Below the pieces are notes generated by a model. The model ran no database searches and was not told the origin of the DNA. It worked only from the letters and a program-made list of their open reading frames with translations. Position numbers and translations under genes: made by a program. From Pseudoalteromonas sp. CO133X (GTDB lineage Bacteria; Pseudomonadota; Gammaproteobacteria; Enterobacterales; Alteromonadaceae): a stretch of 64,000 nucleotides of DNA. The DNA is taken from positions 806,001 to 870,000 of the forward strand of contig SGPE01000030.1 in NCBI GenBank assembly GCA_004208945.1, in the 5' to 3' direction. This document shows positions 27,780-36,553 of the stretch, one piece after another. Within the stretch, counting starts at the first letter, position 1, and each line of letters opens with the position of its first letter.

Positions 27780-29960
27780 ATGCGCTATACAAAACCAAAT
27801 ACGCTTAGCATGTTAATCGCGACAATTATTGCCGGCTCCGCAATGCCTGTATTTGCAGACGAAAATATCAAAAACGATAATCTAGAAATCATTGTTGTTA
27901 GTGGCTCTCGCACAGAAAAACCGTTAAAAGATGTTGCCGCAAGTATCTCTGTTTTAAGCAGTGAAGATATCCAGCAACAAGTGGTTACCGATATGAGCCA
28001 ATTATTTATGTATGACCCTAGTATCCAAATCACTGGTCGAGTTGGTGGAGCACAAAATATTCAGGTGCGTGGTATGGGATCTGACCGTATTTTGATGATT
28101 AAAGACGGTATGCGAATGAATGAAGGCTATGGTGCCGATGGTTTGAATGATATTGTTGGCCGCGGATTTATCGATACAGAGACTCTAAAGCAGGTAGAAG
28201 TCGCTAAAGGAGCTGCCTCCTCCCTGTATGGTTCTGATGCTTTAGGAGGTATCGTTGTTTTTACAACTAAAGATGCGAGTGATTACTTAACAGAAAATGA
28301 GCAATTTGGTGCTCGTGTAAAGTTGGGTTATAGCGACCTTGACAGCCAAGCAAGCCTAGGAGCAACCCTATATGCTCAGCACGGTAACTTTGACCATTTA
28401 CTTAGCATTACCGCTCGTGATGGCGAAGAAGAGCAAACCAAACACAGCAACAATGCGCCGTTCGATATTGACTCTCAAAGCTTACTTTATAAATTGAAAT
28501 ACAATTTAAACGAGCAAGATTATCTTAGCTTCGCAGCGGATTTATGGCGCCAAGATGTCAATGGTGATAGCGCTGACGGTTTACTTTCTTATTTCAGAGG
28601 ATTAGCTCAGTACGGCTACAATATTGCACAAGAAAATACCCAAACTGAAAAAGACAGTGATTCATACCGCATGAGTTACAATAACAATAGTGGCAATGCT
28701 TTTTGGGATTCGGCTCAGTTCAACGCGTACTATACTAATAATCGCCAAGACGACCAAGAATATGCCTTACTTGATATTAACGCGCCCATGTTCGGCACTG
28801 TTGAAATGCGAGATATGTGGAAAACAGGTACGTATGAGCAAACGACTTATGGCTTGATTTCGCACGCTAGTAAAGCACTAAATAAGCAGCATACTCTTGG
28901 TTATGGCGTTGATATTGAAACAACTGAAAGCTTGCGTACTGTGCATGAATATCGTGAAGTTGAAGGTGAAACAACCAAAGACGACACCAGCCAAAAGTTC
29001 CCTAAAAATGACACTTTACGCGCTGGCATATTCATAAATGACGAAATCAAACTACTAAACGACACACTTGTTATTACCCCAGGCGCTCGTTTCGATTACT
29101 ACAGTATGGATCCTAACGGGGTACTAAAAACAGATGGTGAGGAATACGCTAAAATTGATGAACATAATGTCTCGTTTAATTTAGGTGGCCTATATTATAT
29201 CAATGATATGCTTAGTGCTTATGCACAATACGGCCAGGGCTTTAAAGTACCTGCCTACGACCTAGCCTACATTGAGCACTACAACCAGCCCACGGCTGAG
29301 TACATTTATGAAGTTTTACCAGCAGATGACTTAGATCCTGAAAAAAGTGACACTTATGAGCTTGGTCTTCGTGGTCACCTAGGTGATTTCACAGTATCAG
29401 CCGCTTTATTCTATAACGAGTTTGATGACTTTTTAGCAACTGAACTAATCCAGCGCGAAACGGTTTTCAATAATGATGGTTCACTTGCCTATATTCATGA
29501 CCAATATCAGTATAAAAATATCGAGTCAGTAACGATTAAAGGGGCTGAATTTTCAACAACCTACTACGCATCGGACACACTCTCTGTATTTTTAAATGCC
29601 AGTTACCAAGACGGTAAAAATGATGAAACCGATGAATACATCAGTTCAATTAGTCCATTATCAGGTAATTTAGGTCTCTCTTTCCAAGGGGATATTTACG
29701 GCAGTGATTTAATCATTAATTTCGCAAAGAAAATGACGAAGGTAAATCCAGGTAAATATCAAACCCCAGGGTATGGGACAGTCGATTGGTTAGCACGCGC
29801 TAACTTTGGTCAAGCAAGTTTAAACATCGCAGTACGTAACCTATTCGACAAAACCTACTATCAACATGGTAGCCTTTCTGACCACTCAGCATCAGACAGT
29901 TTAGAGGGCTTAGAAAGCGCAGGACGTAATATTTCTGCAAGTGTGAGCTATCAATTTTAA
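27780..29960 (+). CDS. TonB-dependent outer membrane receptor, probably haem/haemoprotein
   Basis: A 726-residue outer membrane transporter. The signal peptide ends near VFADEN. The TonB box is probably EIIVVSGSR, followed by a plug (about 45-165; IQVRGMGSDRILMIKDGMRM, VAKGAASSLYGSDALGGIV) and a 22-strand barrel ending in aromatic SYQF. The mid-barrel GFKVPAYDLAY and later DLDPEKSDTYELGLRG correspond to the FRAP/NPDL region of haem receptors. Divergent transcription from the CobN/HmuS-like operon supports haem or another metallated tetrapyrrole as ligand; a cobalamin receptor is the main alternative. AAAGGA precedes the start. Confidence 0.78.
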   Translation: MRYTKPNTLSMLIATIIAGSAMPVFADENIKNDNLEIIVVSGSRTEKPLKDVAASISVLSSEDIQQQVVTDMSQLFMYDPSIQITGRVGGAQNIQVRGMGSDRILMIKDGMRMNEGYGADGLNDIVGRGFIDTETLKQVEVAKGAASSLYGSDALGGIVVFTTKDASDYLTENEQFGARVKLGYSDLDSQASLGATLYAQHGNFDHLLSITARDGEEEQTKHSNNAPFDIDSQSLLYKLKYNLNEQDYLSFAADLWRQDVNGDSADGLLSYFRGLAQYGYNIAQENTQTEKDSDSYRMSYNNNSGNAFWDSAQFNAYYTNNRQDDQEYALLDINAPMFGTVEMRDMWKTGTYEQTTYGLISHASKALNKQHTLGYGVDIETTESLRTVHEYREVEGETTKDDTSQKFPKNDTLRAGIFINDEIKLLNDTLVITPGARFDYYSMDPNGVLKTDGEEYAKIDEHNVSFNLGGLYYINDMLSAYAQYGQGFKVPAYDLAYIEHYNQPTAEYIYEVLPADDLDPEKSDTYELGLRGHLGDFTVSAALFYNEFDDFLATELIQRETVFNNDGSLAYIHDQYQYKNIESVTIKGAEFSTTYYASDTLSVFLNASYQDGKNDETDEYISSISPLSGNLGLSFQGDIYGSDLIINFAKKMTKVNPGKYQTPGYGTVDWLARANFGQASLNIAVRNLFDKTYYQHGSLSDHSASDSLEGLESAGRNISASVSYQF

Positions 29961-29975
29961 CAAATAGGATGCGAT

Positions 29976-30003
29976 AAAAACCGAGTGCTGCAATGCACTC
30001 GGT
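29976..30003. terminator. Bidirectional terminator
   Basis: A strong 11-bp stem, AAACCGAGTGC/GCACTCGGTTT (29976-29986 with 29993-30003), with a 6-nt loop sits between the convergent TonB receptor and AraC-family genes. The A and T ends let it work on both strands. Confidence 0.85.
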
Positions 30004-30963
30004 TTATTCATGCATCTTTATTTGTTGCCTGTATATTTTAGGTGACATTCCGTGCCAACGATTGAATGCATGATAAAATGCGCTCACTTCTGAGTAACCA
30101 CATAAAAACGCTATTTCAGTGAGTGATAAGTCTGTTTCAACTAAAAGTGTAGTGCTTCTTTGTTGTCTTAAATTCGCCAGTTCTTGACTGAAGTTAGTTC
30201 CTTCTTTAGCAAGACGCCGTTGCAAAGTTTTTTCACTCATATTGAGCGCCTTAGCCATATCTTTGCAACCACACTCCCCTAAGGTTAAATGCTCTTCAAG
30301 TAAAATACGCAAAACATGACTCACATTACTTTGTGTAGCAACTTTGATTTGACCCGCAATAAACGGTTGCGCATCGGTTTGCTCACAAAAAAATAAGCTG
30401 TGAGTTTTGGATCCGTACTCGACAGGGCAATTAAAATGCTCGTTTATTTCAGCAAGATGCTCTTTGCGCTGTAAACAAATACGCGATGGATGCCAGTTTT
30501 TTCCTTTTACGGTACGTGCTATTTTCAAACAAAATGCCATTGGTGCCTCGTAACTTAACAATGACATATCACGCTCACCATCACTAAAATTAAAGCGCAA
30601 TTCATACTCAGCACCATGATCAATTAACGACACATTATGCGTATCCCCCATCAACTTTTGATAGCGTAAAATAAGCCGAAAGGCACTGAGTAATTGCGTT
30701 GACTGAATAATCGCCATCCCTACCACAGGTATGGCTCGCACATTCATATTACTACCAACATATATGCCTAAATGAATATCAGGCAACATCGCCTGAGCTT
30801 GCTTCCAAAGCGTACTAACACTGGCTTGCGGATAACGAGCTGTTTGGCTGCTTAGATCATTCAGCGATATATGAGCTTGTGAAAATAGCGCATTGATAGG
30901 TAAGCCTTGCCACTTGAATGACTCAGCCATGGCGCGTAACCACCAGCTTGATAAGGTACGCAT
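30004..30963 (-). CDS. AraC-family transcriptional regulator
   Basis: A 319-residue regulator. The N-terminal 190 residues resemble the Arabinose_bd-type domain of OruR/ArgR-like and GadX-like AraC proteins (PVVGMAIIQSTQLLSAFRLILRYQKLMGD). The C-terminus (about 220-316) has the two helix-turn-helix motifs: MAKALNMSEKTLQRRLAKEG, then LTEIAFLCGYSEVSAFYHAFNRWHGMSPKIYR. It is divergent from the Mpo1-like/aldolase/BASS cluster and may control it. The effector is unknown. Confidence 0.85.
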   Translation of the reverse strand: MRTLSSWWLRAMAESFKWQGLPINALFSQAHISLNDLSSQTARYPQASVSTLWKQAQAMLPDIHLGIYVGSNMNVRAIPVVGMAIIQSTQLLSAFRLILRYQKLMGDTHNVSLIDHGAEYELRFNFSDGERDMSLLSYEAPMAFCLKIARTVKGKNWHPSRICLQRKEHLAEINEHFNCPVEYGSKTHSLFFCEQTDAQPFIAGQIKVATQSNVSHVLRILLEEHLTLGECGCKDMAKALNMSEKTLQRRLAKEGTNFSQELANLRQQRSTTLLVETDLSLTEIAFLCGYSEVSAFYHAFNRWHGMSPKIYRQQIKMHE

Positions 30964-31060
30964 ACGTGTCTCAAATAAACAATTTAATGACCTATAATAT
31001 CAAGTAAGTTAGAAAATAAAAGCCTATTGTTAACCTGTAATTAACAACGGAGACAACAAT

Positions 31061-31381
31061 ATGGGCACCGTCGCAAGTAAACGCGAGTTCGCGAACTTTA
31101 AAGAGTTTTACCCTTACTACTTACAAGAACACAAAAATAAGGTATGTCGACGCTTACACTTCATTGGCAGCTGGTTTGTGTTGGCTATCTTATTTGCTGC
31201 ACTTTACCAACAACAATACAGTTGGCTCATTTTCTGCCCGCTAATCGGCTACGGTTTTGCTTGGGTAGGTCACTTCTTTTTTGAAAAAAACCGCCCCGCC
31301 ACATTTACTCACCCTTTTTATAGCTTTATTGGCGACTGGGTGATGTTTAAAGACATTATTGTTCGTAAGGTCCCATTTTAG
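31061..31381 (+). CDS. Mpo1-like (DUF962) membrane protein
   Basis: A 106-residue protein with two helical membrane segments (SWFVLAILFAALY; WLIFCPLIGYGFAWVGHFFF). Family markers are present: HKNKVCRRLHFIGS, then GHFFFEKNRPATFTHPFYSFIGDW with conserved His and Asn. Yeast Mpo1 is an Fe-dependent dioxygenase that alpha-oxidises 2-hydroxy fatty acids; the bacterial role is untested. It is the first gene of a three-gene cluster, 9 bp before the aldolase gene. GGAG precedes the ATG. Confidence 0.82.
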   Translation: MGTVASKREFANFKEFYPYYLQEHKNKVCRRLHFIGSWFVLAILFAALYQQQYSWLIFCPLIGYGFAWVGHFFFEKNRPATFTHPFYSFIGDWVMFKDIIVRKVPF

Positions 31382-31390
31382 GAAGTAACT

Positions 31391-32140
31391 ATGACTATAA
31401 AACAAACAGTATCAGAGCAAGAGTGGCAAGCTCGCGTTGAACTTGCGGCCGCTTACCGCCTTGTTGCTTTATATGGCTGGGATGACCTCATTTTTACGCA
31501 TATTTCTATGCGTGTACCTGGCACAGACAACGAGTTTTTAATAAACCCTTACGGCATGATGTTTCACGAAATCACAGCATCGAGTCTCATTAAAGTGGAT
31601 CAGCAGTGTAATAAATTACATGACAGCGAATACCCTGTTAATCCTGCGGGCTTCAATATTCATAGCTGTATTCATATGGCACGAGAAGATGCCCATTGCG
31701 TAATACACACACATTCACTCAATGGCACTGCGGTATCAGCCAACAAAGAAGGTTTATTACCTATTTCTCAACAAGCTGTTGTTGTTCATTCGGGGCTTAG
31801 CTATCACGACTACGAAGGCATTGCCTTGAACCCTGCTGAACAAGACCGTTTAGTGAATGATTTAGGCACTAACAACTTCTTAATGCTACGTAACCATGGC
31901 CTATTAACAACAGGAAAAACCGTCGCTGATGCTTTCTTGTTTATGTATGTATTTGAAGCAGCGTGCGCCATACAAACCCGTACTTCACAAAACACCGAAC
32001 AACTCGTGCAAGTGCCAAGTAGCATTATAAACGGTATTCAAGGCCAAACTGACATAGCTACAAAGGGGCTTGGTGGTGCAATTGCATGGCCTGCGTTGTT
32101 GCGTTTACTGGATGAAAGAAGCCCAAGCTACAATCAATAA
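31391..32140 (+). CDS. Class II aldolase/adducin-family protein
   Basis: A 249-residue protein of the zinc-dependent class II aldolase fold. Metal-site histidines are visible in CVIHTHSLNGTAVSA (HxH) and in LRNHGLLTTGKTVADAF. The start (ELAAAYRLVALYGWDDLIFTHISMRVPG) is typical of the stand-alone adducin-like group rather than of fuculose- or ribulose-phosphate aldolases. The substrate is unknown. It lies between the Mpo1-like and BASS transporter genes, with about 9 bp on each side. Confidence 0.82.
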   Translation: MTIKQTVSEQEWQARVELAAAYRLVALYGWDDLIFTHISMRVPGTDNEFLINPYGMMFHEITASSLIKVDQQCNKLHDSEYPVNPAGFNIHSCIHMAREDAHCVIHTHSLNGTAVSANKEGLLPISQQAVVVHSGLSYHDYEGIALNPAEQDRLVNDLGTNNFLMLRNHGLLTTGKTVADAFLFMYVFEAACAIQTRTSQNTEQLVQVPSSIINGIQGQTDIATKGLGGAIAWPALLRLLDERSPSYNQ

Positions 32141-32149
32141 GGATTTGCC

Positions 32150-33037
32150 ATGCAAATAGATATTATGACCAAAATAGTGCTTCCTTTAGCGCTGTTTATC
32201 ATTATGTTTGGCATGGGTCTTGGGCTAAAAAAGAAAGATTTTGGGGCTTTGTTCATAAGCCCTAAAGCCTTGTCTATAGGCTTAAGCTGCCAACTATTAC
32301 TTTTACCTGCTGTCGCCTTTTTGTTAGCGATAAGCTTGAACTTACCACCTGAGCTAGCCATTGGCTTAATACTCGTTGCTTGCTGCCCAGGTGGCGTAAC
32401 ATCAAACTTATATACCTACTTATTCAAAGGAGATGTTGCTTTATCAATAAGCCTAACGACTCTAGCAACATTCATCTCACCATTTACCTTGCCACTGATA
32501 CTGCATTTCGCAATGGAACAATTTAGTGTTCCAGGTCATGAGTTTCAGTTACCTATTATAAAAACAATCTCTCAAATGCTTATTATAACCGTGTTACCCG
32601 TTAGCCTTGGGATGCTGTTCAATCATTATAACTCATTAATTAGCTTGAAAATTGAACCCATAATACGGCGCTTTTCTAGCATCTTTTTAGTGATTATTGT
32701 TTTAGCAATCATCTATAAAAATGCGGAGCAAATGTTAGGCTTTTTTGCAGCCAGCGGCATTGCAACCCTCACATTGAACATAAGCACGCTATTACTAGGA
32801 TTATTCTTTGCCAAATTATCGGGCCTTTCTCATAAACAGCAAATGAGCATTGCGGTAGAAGTGGGGCTACAAAATGGAACGCTCGCCATTCTAATCGCCA
32901 GTAGCTTAATTAATAATTCGGTCATGGCCATTCCGGGCGCTACATACAGCATACTAATGTTTATAACAGGTTATGTGTTTTGTACCTTATTTAATGCCCA
33001 TGAGAATAAACATTATGATGTGACCAATGAAGCATGA
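32150..33037 (+). CDS. Bile acid:sodium symporter family (BASS) transporter
   Basis: A 295-residue inner membrane transporter with 9-10 helices. Family motifs are CCPGGVTSNLYTYLFKGDVALS (the crossover helix of Na+-coupled BASS proteins) and VEVGLQNGTLAILIAS. Bacterial members carry organic acids such as pantoate or pyruvate-like compounds as well as bile acids. In this operon it may import the acid used by the aldolase-like enzyme. It is the last gene before the CRISPR array. Confidence 0.85.
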   Translation: MQIDIMTKIVLPLALFIIMFGMGLGLKKKDFGALFISPKALSIGLSCQLLLLPAVAFLLAISLNLPPELAIGLILVACCPGGVTSNLYTYLFKGDVALSISLTTLATFISPFTLPLILHFAMEQFSVPGHEFQLPIIKTISQMLIITVLPVSLGMLFNHYNSLISLKIEPIIRRFSSIFLVIIVLAIIYKNAEQMLGFFAASGIATLTLNISTLLLGLFFAKLSGLSHKQQMSIAVEVGLQNGTLAILIASSLINNSVMAIPGATYSILMFITGYVFCTLFNAHENKHYDVTNEA

Positions 33038-33105
33038 GTAAAATTAGTGACCACTGAAAATAGAGGCATGCCAATTGATTTATGATTAAGGGCGGTTTAA
33101 AAGTT

Positions 33106-34753
33106 ACCTTAAGCTGCCTGTGAGGCAGTGAACGGTATGAAACAACTCAAAGTAAAGCGGTTCTTTTTCTAAGCTGCCTGTGTGGCAGTGAACTATATAG
33201 TTTTGACACGCTCGCAGTGCCGTTTTTTCTAAGCTGCCTGTGAGGCAGTGAACACAGTCTAAACATAACTCACGCGCTTTACTCATTTCTAAGCTGCCTG
33301 TGCAGCAGTGAACTTGATTTTGCGGGCGACAGCTTAAGCGTTGTTTTTCTAAGCTGCCTGTGAGGCAGTGAACAAAAGTTTATCGCTAGCTTCGTCCATC
33401 CCTGTTTTCTAAGCTGCCTGTGAGGCAGTGAACATCGTGAAAAGCCAAGACTGGACAGGCTTAGATTTCTAAGCTGCCTGTGAGGCAGTGAACTGCAACA
33501 GCTAACGAACTTGTCACTTTGCTTATTTCTAAGCTGCCTGTGAGGCAGTGAACGAATACTGCTTTTGTCTTTTGGTGGGTTAGTATTTCTAAGCTGCCTG
33601 TGAGGCAGTGAACGGGAACAATTTAAAATTAAAATTGCTGACTCATTTCTAAGCTGCCTGTGAGGCAGTGAACCACATCGCCCGCAAAATCAAATGCCCC
33701 ATCAATTTCTAAGCTGCCTGTGAGGCAGTGAACGAGTGACAAATGAATCGGCATAAGCTTGAATATTTCTAAGCTGCCTGTGAGGCAGTGAACTGGTATC
33801 TGGCACAACGGGTGCACCGACACAATTTCTAAGCTGCCTGTGAGGCAGTGAACAACTATATGAAACTTGTCGCTGGGGCGATTAATTTCTAAGCTGCCTG
33901 TGAGGCAGTGAACACGGTAATTGCTCAACCGCACAACTCGCCAATTTTCTAAGCTGCCTGTGAGGCAGTGAACACGGTTTTCGTGTTGTTGAACCACATC
34001 ATGACTTTCTAAGCTGCCTGTGAGGCAGTGAACACGTCACGACACGATATACGTGCCCGTTGATCTTTCTAAGCTGCCTGTGAGGCAGTGAACTCTATCG
34101 GCTTTTGCTTCAGCACGCTCTAATATTTCTAAGCTGCCTGTGAGGCAGTGAACCCATCCTCATTGATACCATTAACAGTAGACTCTTTCTAAGCTGCCTG
34201 TGAGGCAGTGAACTAGCTGCAGCTGGCGAAATAACTTCGTATTCATTTCTAAGCTGCCTGTGAGGCAGTGAACTTACAGGTGGAACTTGGATTGTGGCTC
34301 CGCAATTTCTAAGCTGCCTGTGAGGCAGTGAACGACACGAACTTCAACATGGCCAGTATTTAATATTTCTAAGCTGCCTGTGAGGCAGTGAACTACAAAT
34401 AGGTGTGCAACGTATCGACGTTAACTTTCTAAGCTGCCTGTGAGGCAGTGAACATCGTATCAACTTAGTTTGTTGTGGATATACATTTCTAAGCTGCCTG
34501 TGAGGCAGTGAACTCATCAATTTGCCCAGACATGGTAATGAATGTTTTCTAAGCTGCCTGTGAGGCAGTGAACTACTGACGATAAATAACCGTTAACGCC
34601 CCATTTTTCTAAGCTGCCTGTGAGGCAGTGAACTAAACAGTATTGAAACAATGATGGAGCTTACATTTCTAAGCTGCCTGTGAGGCAGTGAACCAAACAA
34701 CGTTGATGCAGTTGAAGACGTAATCTTTCTAAGCTGCCTGTGAGGCAGTGAAC
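33106..34753 (-). CRISPR. Type I-F CRISPR array, 28 repeats and 27 spacers
   Basis: Strict 60-bp period: 28-bp repeats and 27 unique 32-bp spacers. Read on the minus strand the repeat starts GTTCACTGCC, has loop TCACA, and ends GGCAGCTTAGAAA, the I-F form whose stem Cas6f cuts. The leader lies at the high-coordinate end next to cas6f. Degenerate repeats are all at the far, oldest end: the last (33106-33133) has lost the CTTAGAAA handle; those at 33166-33193 and 33286-33313 have changes in the loop and at the loop-closing position. The conserved rest implies an active or recently active array. Confidence 0.98.
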
Positions 34754-34870
34754 TATAGAATAAATGGAAAAACATAAGTTGCAACAAGCGATTAAGGCAA
34801 AAACTCTATTTTTACCTTGTGTAAAACAGCTAGTTACAACTTATTGTATTTAAAGTATATTTTTAAAGAG
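34754..34870 (-). promoter_or_regulatory. CRISPR leader
   Basis: An AT-rich, gene-free segment between the leader-proximal repeat and the terminator after cas6f. By position and orientation it must hold the array promoter and the integration signals. It contains (34796-34822) a block very like one upstream of cas1 at 43773-43803; both share AAAACTCTATTTT. Confidence 0.75.
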
Positions 34871-34899
34871 CAAAAATAAAGGGTAAAAATACCCTTTAT
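34871..34899 (-). terminator. Terminator after the csy operon
   Basis: The 10-bp stem ATAAAGGGTA/TACCCTTTAT (34876-34885 with 34890-34899) has a 4-nt loop and is followed on the minus strand by TTTTTG. It starts just after the cas6f stop and separates the cas transcript from the array leader. Confidence 0.8.
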
Positions 34900-34903
34900 T
34901 CAA

Positions 34904-35542
34904 TTAAAAGTGTGGCACACACCCTATTCTATCTTGTTTATTTTTTTTACTACTTAATCCATAACAATCAAACAGTCCTTGCAAAGGTTCATTCACTTCT
35001 AATTTTTTTATAAACAACGGGAACTTACTATTGTTAGTCGGCGATCGTTGTTTTGTTTGTTGGCTGTGCAAATAGACAAATGGTAAGTTACTCTTCGATA
35101 AGGGTTTAGTTTTTTCTAATTCCAACAAACACTCATTTAAAGGCCTGCCGCTCTTATACGACCACCGCTCAGCCTTCTCTTGCATTTCGCGCTCAATACG
35201 CTCAGGTGATTTAACATGTTGGCGAGCAAAGCTCACCCAAGTTACTTCATCGGGTAACGGTCTTATGGCTTTTACATGGCTGTAGTCTGCAAGACGAGTT
35301 AGCCATTTATTAATATTTAAACTTTCTAATTGTGCCTGCTCTTTGGCAAACAAACGCAACTTATTGCCTAGCGGAAAGCCCCTTTGACCATAATCAGGAA
35401 AACCGACTGCTATGGTAGATTGATTCTCTGCTACTTTATGCTCAACAAGTGCGATGTGTACTTGTTGAAACACGTTTTGCCAAATGTCGCTTAGGGGTAT
35501 TTCGGTCTCTGGCAGCAAGGTGATTTCTTGGTAGTAGTTCAT
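34904..35542 (-). CDS. cas6f: CRISPR RNA endonuclease Cas6f (Csy4)
   Basis: A 212-residue Cas6f that binds the repeat hairpin, cuts after its 3' base and stays on the crRNA as the head of the Csy complex. His29 (FQQVHIALVE) matches the catalytic His29 of Pseudomonas Csy4. The Arg-rich helix that grips the hairpin is present (RQHVKSPERIEREMQEKAERW). The C-terminus is a typical FPLFIKK...LFDCYGLSS. The ATG at 35542 was chosen for AAGGAG five bases upstream; a GTG lies directly before it. It is the last gene of the cas operon. Confidence 0.95.
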   Translation of the reverse strand: MNYYQEITLLPETEIPLSDIWQNVFQQVHIALVEHKVAENQSTIAVGFPDYGQRGFPLGNKLRLFAKEQAQLESLNINKWLTRLADYSHVKAIRPLPDEVTWVSFARQHVKSPERIEREMQEKAERWSYKSGRPLNECLLELEKTKPLSKSNLPFVYLHSQQTKQRSPTNNSKFPLFIKKLEVNEPLQGLFDCYGLSSKKNKQDRIGCVPHF

Positions 35543-35551
35543 CACAACTCC

Positions 35552-36535
35552 TTATTCACCAAACACACCACCACGGATCAGCATGGCCATTACATAATGC
35601 TGTTGATCCAGTGTTGGCGTTTTGCCTTTTAGTAACCAAGCATCTAATAGATTATAAAAGTCTGTTTTTTCTTTCGGCTGGCGATATGCTGCGCCACGAT
35701 TAGTTACCGAACCATAAGGTTCAACAGCGATCGCGCCAATTTCCTCAGCTTGCGGATGCCAAGTATCAATAGTACGTAATGCATTACCAATTTTTTGCGA
35801 GTGCATTGCCGCTTGCCCATCAAGTTGATATAAAAACTTACTCTTGTCCCCTTTACCACCTCCCATGACTAACTCTTGTGATGGGAATACGGCTTGACCT
35901 TGACCTAATTGGCTATAAGCCTCTACTTTAATAAGGGCATGTTGCTCTATCAAACCCTGTTGAATAATTTGCGCTAACTCATTTAATTGCTCATTGTCAT
36001 CAAAAGTTTTTAAGCTAAATTCGTAGCTATCGAAGCTAAATTGTTTTTCACCAACGCTGACAACAACTTTAACTTGCTCTGCACCTACACGATTACGCCA
36101 TAGAAAACGACCATTCACGATGTTATGGGCATACCGCTTCGCCAACTCTTTAAACTCCGTTTCTATTTGATATTGTTTTACAATATCACCCAGCGCTATT
36201 TGATAAGCAGGGTCGTTACAGGTTGACGGCACATGCAAATCACTCAGTATTCTTAATGTAAATACTAATTTAAGTGTATCGCAATCATGAGGTAACGCGG
36301 CTACATCAACAGTTTGTAAGTTCGCCTTAGAGACTTCGGCGTCTAGTTTAGTAGGGTCATTCGCCGTTGCAGCTTTTAGTCGGTTTGAAATTGTACCTCG
36401 AACGGCTTTTTCACCAACTAAGATCGGTTGCCACGCATCCGTGCCTATATTGCCCGCAAACATTAATGCATCAGAAGGAATTAACTTTGCTTCAAAAGCT
36501 AATACTGAGGGGGTTTTTAATTTTACATCTGCCAT
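35552..36535 (-). CDS. csy3: Csy3 (Cas7f) backbone subunit
   Basis: The 327-residue Cas7-family protein of the I-F effector complex; six copies normally form the crRNA-binding backbone and flip out every sixth base. The start KLKTPSVLAFEAKLIPSDALMFAGN is characteristic. ELVMGGGKGDKSKFLYQLDGQAAMHSQKIGNALRTID and YGSVTNRGAAYRQPKEKTDFYNLLD also match the family. It lies between csy2 and cas6f with short gaps. Confidence 0.95.
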   Translation of the reverse strand: MADVKLKTPSVLAFEAKLIPSDALMFAGNIGTDAWQPILVGEKAVRGTISNRLKAATANDPTKLDAEVSKANLQTVDVAALPHDCDTLKLVFTLRILSDLHVPSTCNDPAYQIALGDIVKQYQIETEFKELAKRYAHNIVNGRFLWRNRVGAEQVKVVVSVGEKQFSFDSYEFSLKTFDDNEQLNELAQIIQQGLIEQHALIKVEAYSQLGQGQAVFPSQELVMGGGKGDKSKFLYQLDGQAAMHSQKIGNALRTIDTWHPQAEEIGAIAVEPYGSVTNRGAAYRQPKEKTDFYNLLDAWLLKGKTPTLDQQHYVMAMLIRGGVFGE

Positions 36536-36553
36536 GGTTAAATCTCCATATTC

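Noticed and set aside
33104..34787. Open frames across the array with repeated VHCLTGSLE or SSLPHRQLR units
   Set aside because: They are translations of the CRISPR repeat; the 60-bp period keeps frames open. Not proteins.
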